This document shows positions 16,867 to 26,825 of a stretch of 64,000 nt of DNA, in pieces. Source of the stretch: Chitinophagaceae bacterium (GTDB lineage Bacteria; Bacteroidota; Bacteroidia; Chitinophagales; Chitinophagaceae); the NCBI GenBank assembly GCA_016720775.1, contig JADKJX010000003.1, positions 310,001 through 374,000 on the forward strand. Reading direction: 5' to 3'. The notes beneath the pieces were generated by a model. The model saw nothing but the letters and a program-made list of their open reading frames with translations, was not told the DNA's origin and searched no databases. How positions within the stretch are numbered: position 1 is the stretch's first letter; each line of letters opens with the position of its first letter. A program made the translations under genes and the position numbers.

Positions 16867-17862
16867 TCAACTGTTGTAGGCCCATTTCAACCAGGTGGCA
16901 CCCCAGGTAAATCCACCGCCAAAAGCTGCCAGAATAAGATTATCTCCTTTTTTTAATTTCTTTTCCCATTCCCATAAACATAACGGCAATGTACCGGCAG
17001 TAGTATTGCCATATTTCTGAATGTTGATCATTACTTTTTCTTTGGGCAAGCCCATGCGGCTGGCCGTGGCATCAATGATACGCAGGTTGGCCTGGTGCGG
17101 CACCAGCCAGGCAATATCATCGGCGGTTAAATTATTCCGCTGCATCAGTTCGTAACTAACATCGGCCATTCCTTTTACGGCGAATTTAAAAACAGCCTGC
17201 CCTTCCTGGTACACATAATGTTCTTTTGCTAATACAGTTTCCACCGTTGATGGCTTAACAGAGCCACCAGCTTTCATGTGCAGGAACTGTCTTCCGCTGC
17301 CATCCGACTTTAATATACTATCCTGTATGCCGTTGCCTTCCTTATCTTCTTCCAGCAAAACTGCGCCGGCACCATCACCAAAGATGATACAGGTGGTCCG
17401 GTCGCTGTAATCAATGATGCTGCTCATCTTATCCACTCCAACCACCACTACTTTTTTATAGCGGCCGCTTTCTATAAAAGCCGCACCGGTGGTTAATGCA
17501 TATAAAAACCCGGAGCAGGCGGCACCTATATCAAAACTAAAAGCGTTTTTAGCGCCTACTTTGTCTGCAATAATATTGGCTGTTGCCGGAAAAACCAGGT
17601 CGGGGGTAACGGTTGCGCAAATGATGCAATCGATCTCTTCAGGACTTATTCCCCGTTTTTCACATAGTTCCAGAACAGCCGGGGCTCCAAGATCGCTGCT
17701 TCCTTTACCTTCTTCTTTCAGTATGCGTCTTTCTTCGATTCCCGTCCTTGTTCGTATCCATTCATCATTGGTATCAACCATTTTCTCCAGTTCTGAATTG
17801 GTAAGCCGGTAGTCGGGTACATAACCCCCCACGGCGGTTACAGCAGCTTGTAGTTTTTGCAT
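16867..17862 (-). CDS. fabH: Beta-ketoacyl-ACP synthase III (FabH)
   Basis: Starts fatty-acid synthesis by condensing acetyl-CoA (or a branched acyl-CoA) with malonyl-ACP. The catalytic triad is complete: Cys116 (GAACSGF), His256 (VPHQANLRI) and Asn286 (KYGNTTAGT). Length of 331 residues is typical. Bacteroidetes FabH often prefer branched primers for iso-fatty acids, but specificity cannot be read from the sequence. ATG at 17862; divergent from ruvA with 132 bp between them. Genes often near fabH (plsX, rpmF) are absent here. Confidence 0.96.
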   Translation of the reverse strand: MQKLQAAVTAVGGYVPDYRLTNSELEKMVDTNDEWIRTRTGIEERRILKEEGKGSSDLGAPAVLELCEKRGISPEEIDCIICATVTPDLVFPATANIIADKVGAKNAFSFDIGAACSGFLYALTTGAAFIESGRYKKVVVVGVDKMSSIIDYSDRTTCIIFGDGAGAVLLEEDKEGNGIQDSILKSDGSGRQFLHMKAGGSVKPSTVETVLAKEHYVYQEGQAVFKFAVKGMADVSYELMQRNNLTADDIAWLVPHQANLRIIDATASRMGLPKEKVMINIQKYGNTTAGTLPLCLWEWEKKLKKGDNLILAAFGGGFTWGATWLKWAYNS

Positions 17863-17994
17863 GAAACTCTCTGTTTAACTAAGTATCTTTTAAGTCATTA
17901 ATTAGAGGTAAAAATACAGAAAAAACCTTACCCTTTTTTTAACGGTGGTAGCTGGTAAAATATCCTTATTTTCGCTATTGACTGTATATTAATT

Positions 17995-18579
17995 ATGTAC
18001 GCATACCTGCAAGGAAAGTTTACGTATAAAAGCCCGGCCCTGGTTTATGTAGATGTAAATGGGATCGGCTTTGAAGTTAATATCAGCCTTAATACTTATT
18101 CTTATATTCAAAACCTGGAGGAAGGTAAGTTGTTTACCCACCTGCAGGTGAAAGAAGACGGACATGTATTATTTGGTTTTTTTGACAGGGGAGAAAAAGA
18201 AATGTTCCTGCTGCTGATCAGTATTTCAGGCGTGGGTGCAGCCACGGCGAGGATGATGTTATCATCGCTGAAACCCGAAGAACTGAACAGGGCGATACTT
18301 CAAGGCAACGTAAAACTGCTGGAAAGCGTCAAAGGAATTGGAAAGAAAACCGCCGAAAGACTAGTTCTGGAGCTGAAAGATAAAATGGGGAAACATTCCC
18401 CCGATGCCAACCTTTCCGTACAAGTGGGCAATAGTTTGGAACAGGATGCGTTAAATGCTCTGACTGCCCTCGGAATTACGAGATCCCAGGCAGAGCAATC
18501 CATCCAAAAAATCATCCTGGCTGAACCATCTGTATTGAAATTAGAAGACTTAATTAAAAAAGCGCTTAAAGCCATTTGA
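17995..18579 (+). CDS. ruvA: Holliday junction DNA helicase subunit RuvA
   Basis: Binds four-way DNA junctions and guides the RuvB motor during branch migration. The 194-residue protein has the N-terminal OB fold (MYAYLQGKFTYKSPALVYVDVNGIGFEVNI), two helix-hairpin-helix motifs (LLISISGVGAATARMML and LLESVKGIGKKTAERLVLELKDK) and the C-terminal RuvB-binding domain (QDALNALTALGITRSQAEQSI). It is followed after 28 nt by sprA on the same strand, an arrangement I recall from other Bacteroidetes. TATTTTCG near 17968 is one base off the -7 consensus. Confidence 0.97.
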   Translation: MYAYLQGKFTYKSPALVYVDVNGIGFEVNISLNTYSYIQNLEEGKLFTHLQVKEDGHVLFGFFDRGEKEMFLLLISISGVGAATARMMLSSLKPEELNRAILQGNVKLLESVKGIGKKTAERLVLELKDKMGKHSPDANLSVQVGNSLEQDALNALTALGITRSQAEQSIQKIILAEPSVLKLEDLIKKALKAI

Positions 18580-18607
18580 AAGAATTCGACGTTAACTGAT
18601 TTACCGG

Positions 18608-21600
18608 ATGTTGCTTATTAGAAAAAACGACTTAAAACTAATTGGCTGTATGGTATTAGTGGTAACACTATTGCTTCTACAGCCGGTTTCTGCATCGGCT
18701 GATCCCCGTTACCCAATCCTCTTACAAAATAAGATTGACACCGTTCCAGGTAACTTACCGTATCCTATCAGGGACAGGCGGGGCGATTTTCTTAGCGGTG
18801 ACCAACGAACTACTTTCGATCTTAAAAGCCCCTCAAACATCCGGGATTCAGTTGTGTATGATCCCAAAACACGCCGCTATATTGTTTACGAAAAGATCGG
18901 CAACAGGTATTACCGCACTACCACCAGTTATAGCTTTGATGAATACTGGCAGATAAGGGGCCGTAAGGCAGAAACGGAATATTTTCAAAAGCGGGCAAAC
19001 CTCACCAGTTTACTTAACCGGGGAAGAGTGAAACCAAAATTATCTTTGTACGATAATCTTTTCAACCGGTTATTCGGCAATGGGAAAATAAATATCACGC
19101 CACAAGGTAATGTGGACCTTACTGCCGGATACCAGGGACAAAATATCAAGAACCCCACGTTGCCTGAAAGAGCAAGAAAGAACGGAAGTTTTGATTTTGA
19201 TATGAACGCCCAGGTGAATGTGAATGCAGACATCGGCGGCAAACTGAAATTCCCGATCAACTATAATACACTGGCAAACTTTGGCCAGGATAATCAACTT
19301 AAATTGGATTATACCGGCCTTGATGATGAGATCATCAAACGGCTTGAACTGGGTAATATTTCTTTTCCATCACGCAGTACATTGATACCCGGCGCCCAGC
19401 AATTGTTTGGTATTAAAACTACGGCACAGTTTGGAAAACTATTTGTCACCGGCGTGGTGGCTAATCAAAAATCGCAACGCCAATCGGCAAACCTGCAAGG
19501 CGGTACCGCATCCCAGCTGTTCGAATTGAAAGCCGATGAGTATGAAGAGAACAGGCACTTTTTGCTGGCGCAGTATTTTAAAGAGAATTATAACACAGTA
19601 ATGTCGAAGCTGCCGGCCATTACAGCCCCGGTGCAGATATTGAGAATGGAAGTATGGGTTACCAACCGCAATGGCACCACCACCGAAACAAGAGACGTGG
19701 TAGGACTGGCAGGCCTGGGTGAAAGTGGCGGATCTCCTTCATTGATCCCTTCAAATGCTTCCAACCCGTTATACGCAAGCATTATTTCCAATCCATCCAA
19801 CCGGACCTCTTCACTGGTGTTTAATAATTTAGTTGGTTTGGGTTTACAGCCTGTTCAGGATTTTGAAAAAACATTTGCACGCAAACTCGATTCAAGCCAA
19901 TACATTTATAACCGCCAGGCAGGATTTATTTCTTTGAGTCAGCCTTTGCAGACGGATGAAGTGCTGGCCGTTGCTTATCAATATTCCTACAACGGAAAAA
20001 TTTTCCAGGTGGGAGAATTTTCGCAGGACCTGCCACCCGACAGCGCCGTGGCAACCCAAAAAATATTATTCCTGAAATTACTGAAGGCAACATCGCAACG
20101 CCCCACCTTACCTATCTGGGGCTTAATGATGAAGAATGTGTACGCCATCGGTTATGGTACACTTACTCCAACCGATTTTAAACTGGATGTTTTGTACCAG
20201 GAGCCCGGCCTCGGATGGAAACGTTATGTTCCATTTGGCGATAAGAACCAGGGCTTCCCCATCATATCACTCATCAACCTCGACCGGTTGAATAATCAAC
20301 TCGATCCGCAACCCGATGGTGTTTTTGACTATGTGGAAGGTTATACGGTCTATTCTCAATACAGCCGGGTAATGTTCCCCGTGCTGGAACCCTTTGGGCG
20401 AGACCTTGCAAAAGGAATATATACCAACCCCAACCTGCCAAATATAAAAGACAGTTTGTATTATGCCCTCTACGATTCTATAAAAGCAGTAGCGCAGCAG
20501 TATCCAAACCTTAACCGTTTTGTATTAAAAGGATCGGCAAAAATTTCCGGCTCATCCGATATCAGCATCGGGTACAACATACCAAAAGGATCGGTAACGG
20601 TTTCTGCAGGCGGACGGCAATTGATAGAGGGCATCGACTATGATATAAACTATGACCTGGGTACGATCAAGATAACCAACTCAGCCATCATCAACTCGGG
20701 CATTCCCGTGCAGGTGAATTATGAGAACAATGCCGGCTTCGGTTTGCAGCAACGAAGTTACATGGCGTTGCGCTGGGATTATATGGCGAAGAACACAGCC
20801 AAAAAACAATTATCAATTGGTGGTACCATTGTACGATTGAGTGAACGGCCTTTCTTCAGCAAAGTGAGTTACGATAACAGCAATACCGGGGGCACCAATG
20901 AGCCCATCCGTAATACCATGTACGGACTGGATATAAATTATAAAACAGATGCACCAAGGCTGACCAAGCTTTTAGATAAGCTTCCGTTTTACCAAACCAC
21001 AGCACCTTCTTCTGTAAACTTTTTTGCAGAAGGGGCTTACCTGAAACCCGGCCATGCGCCACAGATAGGAAGAGGATCGAAAGGCATTATTAATATCGAC
21101 GATTTTGACGGAACACAATCGGGCCTCGACCTGAGATTCCCACCCATCAGTTGGTCGTTGGCATCAGTGCCATTACTTTTTCCTGAGTCTGCCAGTGATT
21201 CAACTACCAGTGGAAGAAACCGGGCAAGAATATCCTGGTACCAGATAGAGCCTGTGTTGCAGCAATACCGGGCATCAAATAATCCCATCAGCGACCGCAC
21301 AGAACTAAGCGATCCAAGGGTAAGGCAGGTTTACCAGCGTGAGATATTTCCGCAACGCACCACCGGCTTTGGCGAAAGCCAGTTGGTGACATTTGACCTG
21401 GCTTATTATCCTACCGATAAAGGGCCTTATAACTATGATGGTACCGGTATTACTTCAACCGGTAAATTGCAGAATCCTAAACAGCGATGGGGAGGCCTCA
21501 TGCGCAGCATTGATCAAACCGATTTTGAAACAGCCAATATCGAGTTCATTGAATTCTGGATGCAGGACCCATTCATTAAAGCGCCTAAAACAAATCCACT

Positions 21601-24600
21601 CATTGAAAGTTCAACGGGCGGGCAATTGTATTTTAACCTGGGTAATGTTTCGGAAGATGTTTTAAAAGATGGTAAACGTTTTTACGAAAACGGCTTACCA
21701 ACTCCCAATGCACCTGCACCTGTTGAAAATTCGGTTTGGGGGCGGGTGCCTCTGAACACGTTCCAGGTGACCAATGCCTTCAGCAATGATCCCAATGACC
21801 GCAAATACCAGGATATTGGATTTGACGGGTTGGATGATACCGCCGAAGCAACCAAACGCATACTATATCTAAACCAGATACAGGCAACATACGGCACAGG
21901 TTCAAGAGCATACCAGGAGGCATTGGCAGATGCTTCGAGCGATGATTATCATTATTACCGCGGCGATGATTACGATCAGCAGAACCTGGGCATCTTAGGC
22001 AGGTATAAAAAATATAATAATCCCGAAGGCAATTCACCGGTTGCCTCCACAGGAACATCTTATTCTTCTGCAGCAACGCTTTACCCCGATGCAGAAGACC
22101 TGAACAGGGATAATACATTAAACCAGACCGAAGAATATTTTCAGTATAAAGTTGAATTAAGACCGAGAACAGATGGGCTTATGCAGATCGGTACCAACTA
22201 CATTGTAGATAAAAAACTGGTAAGTGTAAACCTGATCGACGGAACGCCAAGATCAGAAACCTGGTACCAGTTCCGTATCCCCATCGGGGAATATAGTCAA
22301 CGGGTTGGTAATATCCCCGATTTCAAATCCATCCGGTTTATACGGATGTTCTTAACTGGTTTTGAAGACAGCGTGGTGCTTCGTTTTGGAGAACTCCAGT
22401 TAACAAGAAATGTTTGGCGTAAGTTCCAGTATAAAATAGATGTAACAGGTAATTATACCCCGATCACTGTTGGTGCAACCACTTTTAACCAGGGTGCGGT
22501 AAACATTGAAGAAAATGATAAGCGTACGCCATTGCCTTACCGTACACCAACCGAAATTGAGCGGGTGCAAACACTCAGCAACAACGGGGTTAACCTGTTG
22601 CTCAACGAACAAAGTATGAGCCTGCAGTTATGTAACCTTGCAAAGGGAGATGCAAGGGGTGTGCAGCAAACATTTGCCAACCGTGATTTCCGCCAGTTCC
22701 GCAAATTGCAGATGTACATTCATGCGGAGAAAAAAGATGTTACAACCACACTGAATGATAAAGACCTTACGGCAGTGATACGCATGGGTACCGATTTTGT
22801 AAATAATTATTATGAGATACGGATACCACTGAACCTTACCCCGCTTAATGCCGCCAGTCTTTTTGATCCCAATTCAACGGCATACAACGATACCTTATGG
22901 ATACCGCGTAATTCACTTGATGTGGATGTTCAAACCCTGGTGCAGCTGAAGCTGGAACGTAATGGTATTCTCGGGCCTTCCAATACTATTTATCGCAAAC
23001 TGCAAACAAACGGGCATACTTATTCTGTGATGGGCAATCCAAATCTTGCCGAGATCCGGGGTATCCTGATCTCTGTAGAAAACACCAACCAGGCGATCCC
23101 TGCATGCGGTGAAATCTGGGTGAATGAACTAAGGTTATCATCCATTGATGAAACCGGCGGATGGGCAGCGTTGGGAAGAGTGGATTTTAACCTGGCCGAC
23201 CTTGGAACAATATCCATATCGGGCAATATCCATTCAAAAGGTTTTGGAACGCTGGAACAACGGGCTAATGACCGGTTCCGGGATAATTTCTACCAGGTTG
23301 ATTTTTCTACAAGCCTGGAGTTAGGAAAGTTATTACCGAAAAGAGCGGCATTATCCATACCGGTTTTTGCAAGCTACTCACAAAATGTAAGTACGCCGGA
23401 ATACGATCCGTATGATATGGATGTTAAGCTCAAGGATAAACTGAAATCAGCTTCCGGCGCTGCCAAAGATTCCATACGCAATAATGCCATCGAGTTCAAC
23501 TCAACCACTTCGCTCAACTTTACCAATGTGCGAAAGAACCGCACCGGTACAAAAGCACCGAAGATATACGACATATCCAATTTTGATGTGAGCTATTCTT
23601 ACCTCAAGATAAAAAGTCATACACCGCTGATAGAAAGTAACGAAGTTGTAAAACACCGTTATGGACTGGGCTATAATTTTGCACCAAAGCCAAAATACAT
23701 CGAACCGTTCAAACGGATATTCCGCAAAACAAAAACACATTGGTTCGACCTGGTGAAGGATTTCAACTTTAACCTGATCCCGTCACAACTTAGTTTCAGG
23801 GCCGATGTAAACAGGCAGTTTGGTGCCATCCGGCCACGCAGCATAGGTGCATCCAAATATTCAATTCCGGAAACCTACGATAAGTATTATACGTTCCAAC
23901 GGGATTATATCCTTCGCTGGAACCTTACCCGTTCGCTGAACTTTGATTTTACAGCAACCAATAATTCAAGGATCGATGAACCGGCAGGCCGCCTTGATAC
24001 CAAAGAAAAGAAAGATACTGTTTGGAAGAACCTGTTGAAGGGCGGAAGAAATACCTTATATAACCATACCGCTAATTTTACATACACCGTTCCTACAAGT
24101 AAGCTGCCTTTACTGGACTGGACAACAATAAATCTCCGTTACCAGGCTTCTTATACATGGGTGGGTGCGTCACGCCTGGCGGTGGAACTCGGTAATATCA
24201 TTGAGAATGGCCAGCAGAAAGAAGCAACCGCTCAATTAGACTTTACCAGGCTTTATCAAAAATCAAAATGGTTACGCCAGATGGATCAGCCATCCAATAT
24301 TGAAGACAGGGCGAAATGGCGCAGCCGCATTACCAAGGTAAAAGACACCGTGATCAAAAAGAACGGGCAGAAGGTTGTTAAGACAAGAAAGATCGTTGAT
24401 AAAACAGCCATGCCTTATGTAGGTACCGGTGAAAAGATTTTTGGCAAACTCCTTACCAGCATAAAACAGGTAAACTTCTCTTTATCAGAAAATGCACATA
24501 CCCGCCTGCCAGGCTATACCGACAGTACAAAATATGTTGGTCAGAACTGGAAGAGCATGGCGCCGGGAATAGATTTTCTCTTAGGGCGGCAGCCGGATAC

Positions 24601-25894
24601 CAGTTGGCTGAACCGGGCTAGGGATAAGGGACTGATCACCAAAGACACAACCTTTAATTCGGTGTTCACACAGTCTTTCGATCAGCGGATCACATTAAGT
24701 GCAACACTGGAGCCCATCAGGGACCTAAATATTACACTGAACCTGAGCAAGACCTTTAATAAGAATTATTCAGAAACCTTCCGCAACATTGATACCAGCG
24801 GAGGTACCAATCATATCTTCCATCACCTGAACCCTTATACAGGCGGCGGGTTTGATGTGTCGTATGTTGCCTTTAAAACCCTGTTTGGAAAATTTGATCC
24901 CAACCGTGTTTCGGAAACCTTTAAAAAATTCCAGGATTACCGGTTGATATTATCGGAACGCTTGGGTAAGGCAAATCCATACAGTGCCAGCCAGGCACCT
25001 GGGGCAGATGGCTATTACTTTGGTTATGGCAGGTATGCTACGGATGTTCTGATCCCAGCTTTTGTTGCAGCTTATACCGGGCAGGATCCAAAATCTGTTT
25101 CACTCATCAGGCAGAATAATCCGAACATAAAATCAAATCCTTTCCGGGGTATCATTCCTAAACTGAACTGGAAACTTGATTACAGCGGGTTAAGCCGTAT
25201 AAAAGGGCTGGATAAAATTTTCACCAACTTCACCTTGTCGCATGGCTACACCGGTAACCTGAGCATGAACGGATTCACTTCAGCCTTGCTTTACCAGGAT
25301 GTGTCGAGGTTTGGCTATCCTTCTTTTTATGATACGGTATCTAAAAACTATGTTCCTTATTTCTTAGTACCCAATGTAAGTATCGGCGAACAGTTCTCCC
25401 CGCTTATCGGTGTTGATATGATGTTCACCAATCAATTGCAGGCAAGGTTTGAATATGCCAAAACAAGACAGCTTAGTCTGAGCCTCGTCGATTTTCAATT
25501 GAGTGAAGTGAGAAGCACCGAGTTCTCCATTGGTGCAGGCTATCGTAAAAGAGGAATGAAGAACCCACTCAGCTTCCTCAAAGTAAAATGGCCTAAGTTC
25601 TTAACGCCGAAGGGTGGTAATGGAAGTAAGCTGGAGAACGAGATCAACTTCAGGCTTGATTTCAAAATAAGGGATAATGTAACTGCTAACAGCCGCCTGG
25701 ACCAGGATAATAATTTTGCAACCGGCGGAAGCAAGGACATAACCATTTCGCCTTCGATCGATTATTTCCTCAGCAACCGGGTGAACATAAAACTCTATTT
25801 CGATCAGCGCCGGGTTAATCCTTATATCTCATCCAGTGCGCCGATCGTAAATACAAGGGCCGGCGTTCAGGTAAGAATATCACTGACACAGTAA
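18608..25894 (+). CDS. sprA: Type IX secretion outer-membrane translocon SprA (Sov)
   Basis: The 2428-residue protein is the giant single-chain beta-barrel that forms the T9SS channel and is needed for gliding in motile Bacteroidetes. A signal peptide covers about residues 1-32 (VVTLLLLQPVSASA). The sequence shows family hallmarks: LDYTGLDDEIIKRLELGNISFPSRSTLIPGAQ split around residues 235-265, IDYDINYDLGTIKI, VNFFAEGAYLKPGHAP, INIDDFDGTQSGLDLR, and many aromatic amphipathic strands up to the C-terminal barrel end. Length matches SprA (about 2400). It lies right after ruvA. At least two likely T9SS cargo genes, the subtilisin and the PKD protein, are nearby. Confidence 0.97.
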   Translation: MLLIRKNDLKLIGCMVLVVTLLLLQPVSASADPRYPILLQNKIDTVPGNLPYPIRDRRGDFLSGDQRTTFDLKSPSNIRDSVVYDPKTRRYIVYEKIGNRYYRTTTSYSFDEYWQIRGRKAETEYFQKRANLTSLLNRGRVKPKLSLYDNLFNRLFGNGKINITPQGNVDLTAGYQGQNIKNPTLPERARKNGSFDFDMNAQVNVNADIGGKLKFPINYNTLANFGQDNQLKLDYTGLDDEIIKRLELGNISFPSRSTLIPGAQQLFGIKTTAQFGKLFVTGVVANQKSQRQSANLQGGTASQLFELKADEYEENRHFLLAQYFKENYNTVMSKLPAITAPVQILRMEVWVTNRNGTTTETRDVVGLAGLGESGGSPSLIPSNASNPLYASIISNPSNRTSSLVFNNLVGLGLQPVQDFEKTFARKLDSSQYIYNRQAGFISLSQPLQTDEVLAVAYQYSYNGKIFQVGEFSQDLPPDSAVATQKILFLKLLKATSQRPTLPIWGLMMKNVYAIGYGTLTPTDFKLDVLYQEPGLGWKRYVPFGDKNQGFPIISLINLDRLNNQLDPQPDGVFDYVEGYTVYSQYSRVMFPVLEPFGRDLAKGIYTNPNLPNIKDSLYYALYDSIKAVAQQYPNLNRFVLKGSAKISGSSDISIGYNIPKGSVTVSAGGRQLIEGIDYDINYDLGTIKITNSAIINSGIPVQVNYENNAGFGLQQRSYMALRWDYMAKNTAKKQLSIGGTIVRLSERPFFSKVSYDNSNTGGTNEPIRNTMYGLDINYKTDAPRLTKLLDKLPFYQTTAPSSVNFFAEGAYLKPGHAPQIGRGSKGIINIDDFDGTQSGLDLRFPPISWSLASVPLLFPESASDSTTSGRNRARISWYQIEPVLQQYRASNNPISDRTELSDPRVRQVYQREIFPQRTTGFGESQLVTFDLAYYPTDKGPYNYDGTGITSTGKLQNPKQRWGGLMRSIDQTDFETANIEFIEFWMQDPFIKAPKTNPLIESSTGGQLYFNLGNVSEDVLKDGKRFYENGLPTPNAPAPVENSVWGRVPLNTFQVTNAFSNDPNDRKYQDIGFDGLDDTAEATKRILYLNQIQATYGTGSRAYQEALADASSDDYHYYRGDDYDQQNLGILGRYKKYNNPEGNSPVASTGTSYSSAATLYPDAEDLNRDNTLNQTEEYFQYKVELRPRTDGLMQIGTNYIVDKKLVSVNLIDGTPRSETWYQFRIPIGEYSQRVGNIPDFKSIRFIRMFLTGFEDSVVLRFGELQLTRNVWRKFQYKIDVTGNYTPITVGATTFNQGAVNIEENDKRTPLPYRTPTEIERVQTLSNNGVNLLLNEQSMSLQLCNLAKGDARGVQQTFANRDFRQFRKLQMYIHAEKKDVTTTLNDKDLTAVIRMGTDFVNNYYEIRIPLNLTPLNAASLFDPNSTAYNDTLWIPRNSLDVDVQTLVQLKLERNGILGPSNTIYRKLQTNGHTYSVMGNPNLAEIRGILISVENTNQAIPACGEIWVNELRLSSIDETGGWAALGRVDFNLADLGTISISGNIHSKGFGTLEQRANDRFRDNFYQVDFSTSLELGKLLPKRAALSIPVFASYSQNVSTPEYDPYDMDVKLKDKLKSASGAAKDSIRNNAIEFNSTTSLNFTNVRKNRTGTKAPKIYDISNFDVSYSYLKIKSHTPLIESNEVVKHRYGLGYNFAPKPKYIEPFKRIFRKTKTHWFDLVKDFNFNLIPSQLSFRADVNRQFGAIRPRSIGASKYSIPETYDKYYTFQRDYILRWNLTRSLNFDFTATNNSRIDEPAGRLDTKEKKDTVWKNLLKGGRNTLYNHTANFTYTVPTSKLPLLDWTTINLRYQASYTWVGASRLAVELGNIIENGQQKEATAQLDFTRLYQKSKWLRQMDQPSNIEDRAKWRSRITKVKDTVIKKNGQKVVKTRKIVDKTAMPYVGTGEKIFGKLLTSIKQVNFSLSENAHTRLPGYTDSTKYVGQNWKSMAPGIDFLLGRQPDTSWLNRARDKGLITKDTTFNSVFTQSFDQRITLSATLEPIRDLNITLNLSKTFNKNYSETFRNIDTSGGTNHIFHHLNPYTGGGFDVSYVAFKTLFGKFDPNRVSETFKKFQDYRLILSERLGKANPYSASQAPGADGYYFGYGRYATDVLIPAFVAAYTGQDPKSVSLIRQNNPNIKSNPFRGIIPKLNWKLDYSGLSRIKGLDKIFTNFTLSHGYTGNLSMNGFTSALLYQDVSRFGYPSFYDTVSKNYVPYFLVPNVSIGEQFSPLIGVDMMFTNQLQARFEYAKTRQLSLSLVDFQLSEVRSTEFSIGAGYRKRGMKNPLSFLKVKWPKFLTPKGGNGSKLENEINFRLDFKIRDNVTANSRLDQDNNFATGGSKDITISPSIDYFLSNRVNIKLYFDQRRVNPYISSSAPIVNTRAGVQVRISLTQ

Positions 25895-26182
25895 TAGTTT
25901 TGCCTTCGGCAAGAGGTATTTGCCACAGAAGCACGGAAGCACAGAATCTGATCTCTGTTTTTTCCATGCTTCTTTGTTTCGTGGCAATCATTTCCCGTAG
26001 GGGAAATAAAAGAGTCTCTGTTGATAAGAGTCTCCTTTAATAGGAAAATAATAGTTTGCCTTCAGCAAAAGGTATTTGCCACAGAAGCACAGAATCTGAT
26101 CTGTTTTTTCTGTGCTTCTGTGTTTCTGTGGCAATATTCTTCCCGTAGGGAAAATAAAAAAGTCTCTGAAGAACAGAGACCT
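25892..26182. repeat. Two tandem copies of a hairpin-forming repeat after sprA
   Basis: Two imperfect copies (about 25892-26034 and 26049-26182) each begin AATAGTTT(T)GCCTTC and contain long inverted arms: TTGCCACAGAAGCAC pairs with the GTGCTTCTGT...GTGGCAA stretch downstream. Each also holds a CCCGTAGGG core and ends in an AGTCTCTG hairpin. The last, GTCTCTG-aagaa-CAGAGAC followed by CTTTTC (26162-26185), may terminate sprA transcription. The 311-bp interval between the two genes contains only this element. Confidence 0.85.
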
Positions 26183-26205
26183 TTTCAAACATTGGCAGGG
26201 TGTTA

Positions 26206-26682
26206 TTATTCAGTCTTTTTTAACAGCATTCCATAACCACACAGGTCTTTTTTCTTCTTATTGTTTACCTGCACGGGCTTGATCATGTGGTATTCGGAGA
26301 ATTGGGGTATGTAAGAATAGCTGATCACATTCCCATCCACATCACCCCAGTATTTTTTCTGGTAAACCACCTGTTTTTCATTCCAGTCGAACATTCTTAC
26401 TTCGTACAGTTTGGAACTCATATCGCCGATGAACACAAACTGGTACCAGCTGCCCTGGGTAAGGGGAACGATCACGGGCATTTCGTACTCACTTTCCATT
26501 TGCATCGAAGCTTCTTTCACTACTTCAAATCCCTGTTTGGCTAAAATCTTTTTAATGCTGTCGGCCTGTTGTAAAATAGCAGTTGATGAACATGCATTCT
26601 GTTTTATGACGTTTTGTGCGGAAGAAGATTGACCGAGAAAGGCCAATGCTAAAATGCATGATAAGGTAATAAGGTTTTTCAT
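26206..26682 (-). CDS. Hypothetical secreted protein, 158 residues
   Basis: A clear signal peptide (MKNLITLSCILALAFLGQSSSAQ, cleavage after SSA) precedes a 135-residue mature domain. It contains ADSIKKILAKQGFEVVKEASMQMESEYEMPVI split as helix then strand, and several aromatic strands (GSWYQFVFIGD, EVRMFDWNEKQVVYQKKYWGD). No lipobox. I do not recognise the family; a small periplasmic or surface protein is likely. It is convergent with sprA, whose 3' repeat runs up to its stop. A terminator belonging to the SDR gene lies upstream of its start, so it is probably transcribed alone. Confidence 0.8.
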   Translation of the reverse strand: MKNLITLSCILALAFLGQSSSAQNVIKQNACSSTAILQQADSIKKILAKQGFEVVKEASMQMESEYEMPVIVPLTQGSWYQFVFIGDMSSKLYEVRMFDWNEKQVVYQKKYWGDVDGNVISYSYIPQFSEYHMIKPVQVNNKKKKDLCGYGMLLKKTE

Positions 26683-26745
26683 TTGTTTTTTTCTTAGGTT
26701 CAGGATAACGCCACAATTCTACGGCTTTTTGCCCGCTTATGCAAG

Positions 26746-26771
26746 TAAAATCCCGCTAAATAGCGGGTTTC
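26746..26771 (-). terminator. Terminator after the SDR gene
   Basis: Read on the minus strand: ACCCGCTA-tt-TAGCGGGA, followed by TTTTACTT. It lies just after the SDR stop at 26826. The plus strand also has a short T-run, so it may work in both directions. Confidence 0.8.
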
Positions 26772-26825
26772 CCCTGTTTTATAACGGAAATAAAGCTGCA
26801 GGTATTGCTCCCTGCAAGGAATAAA

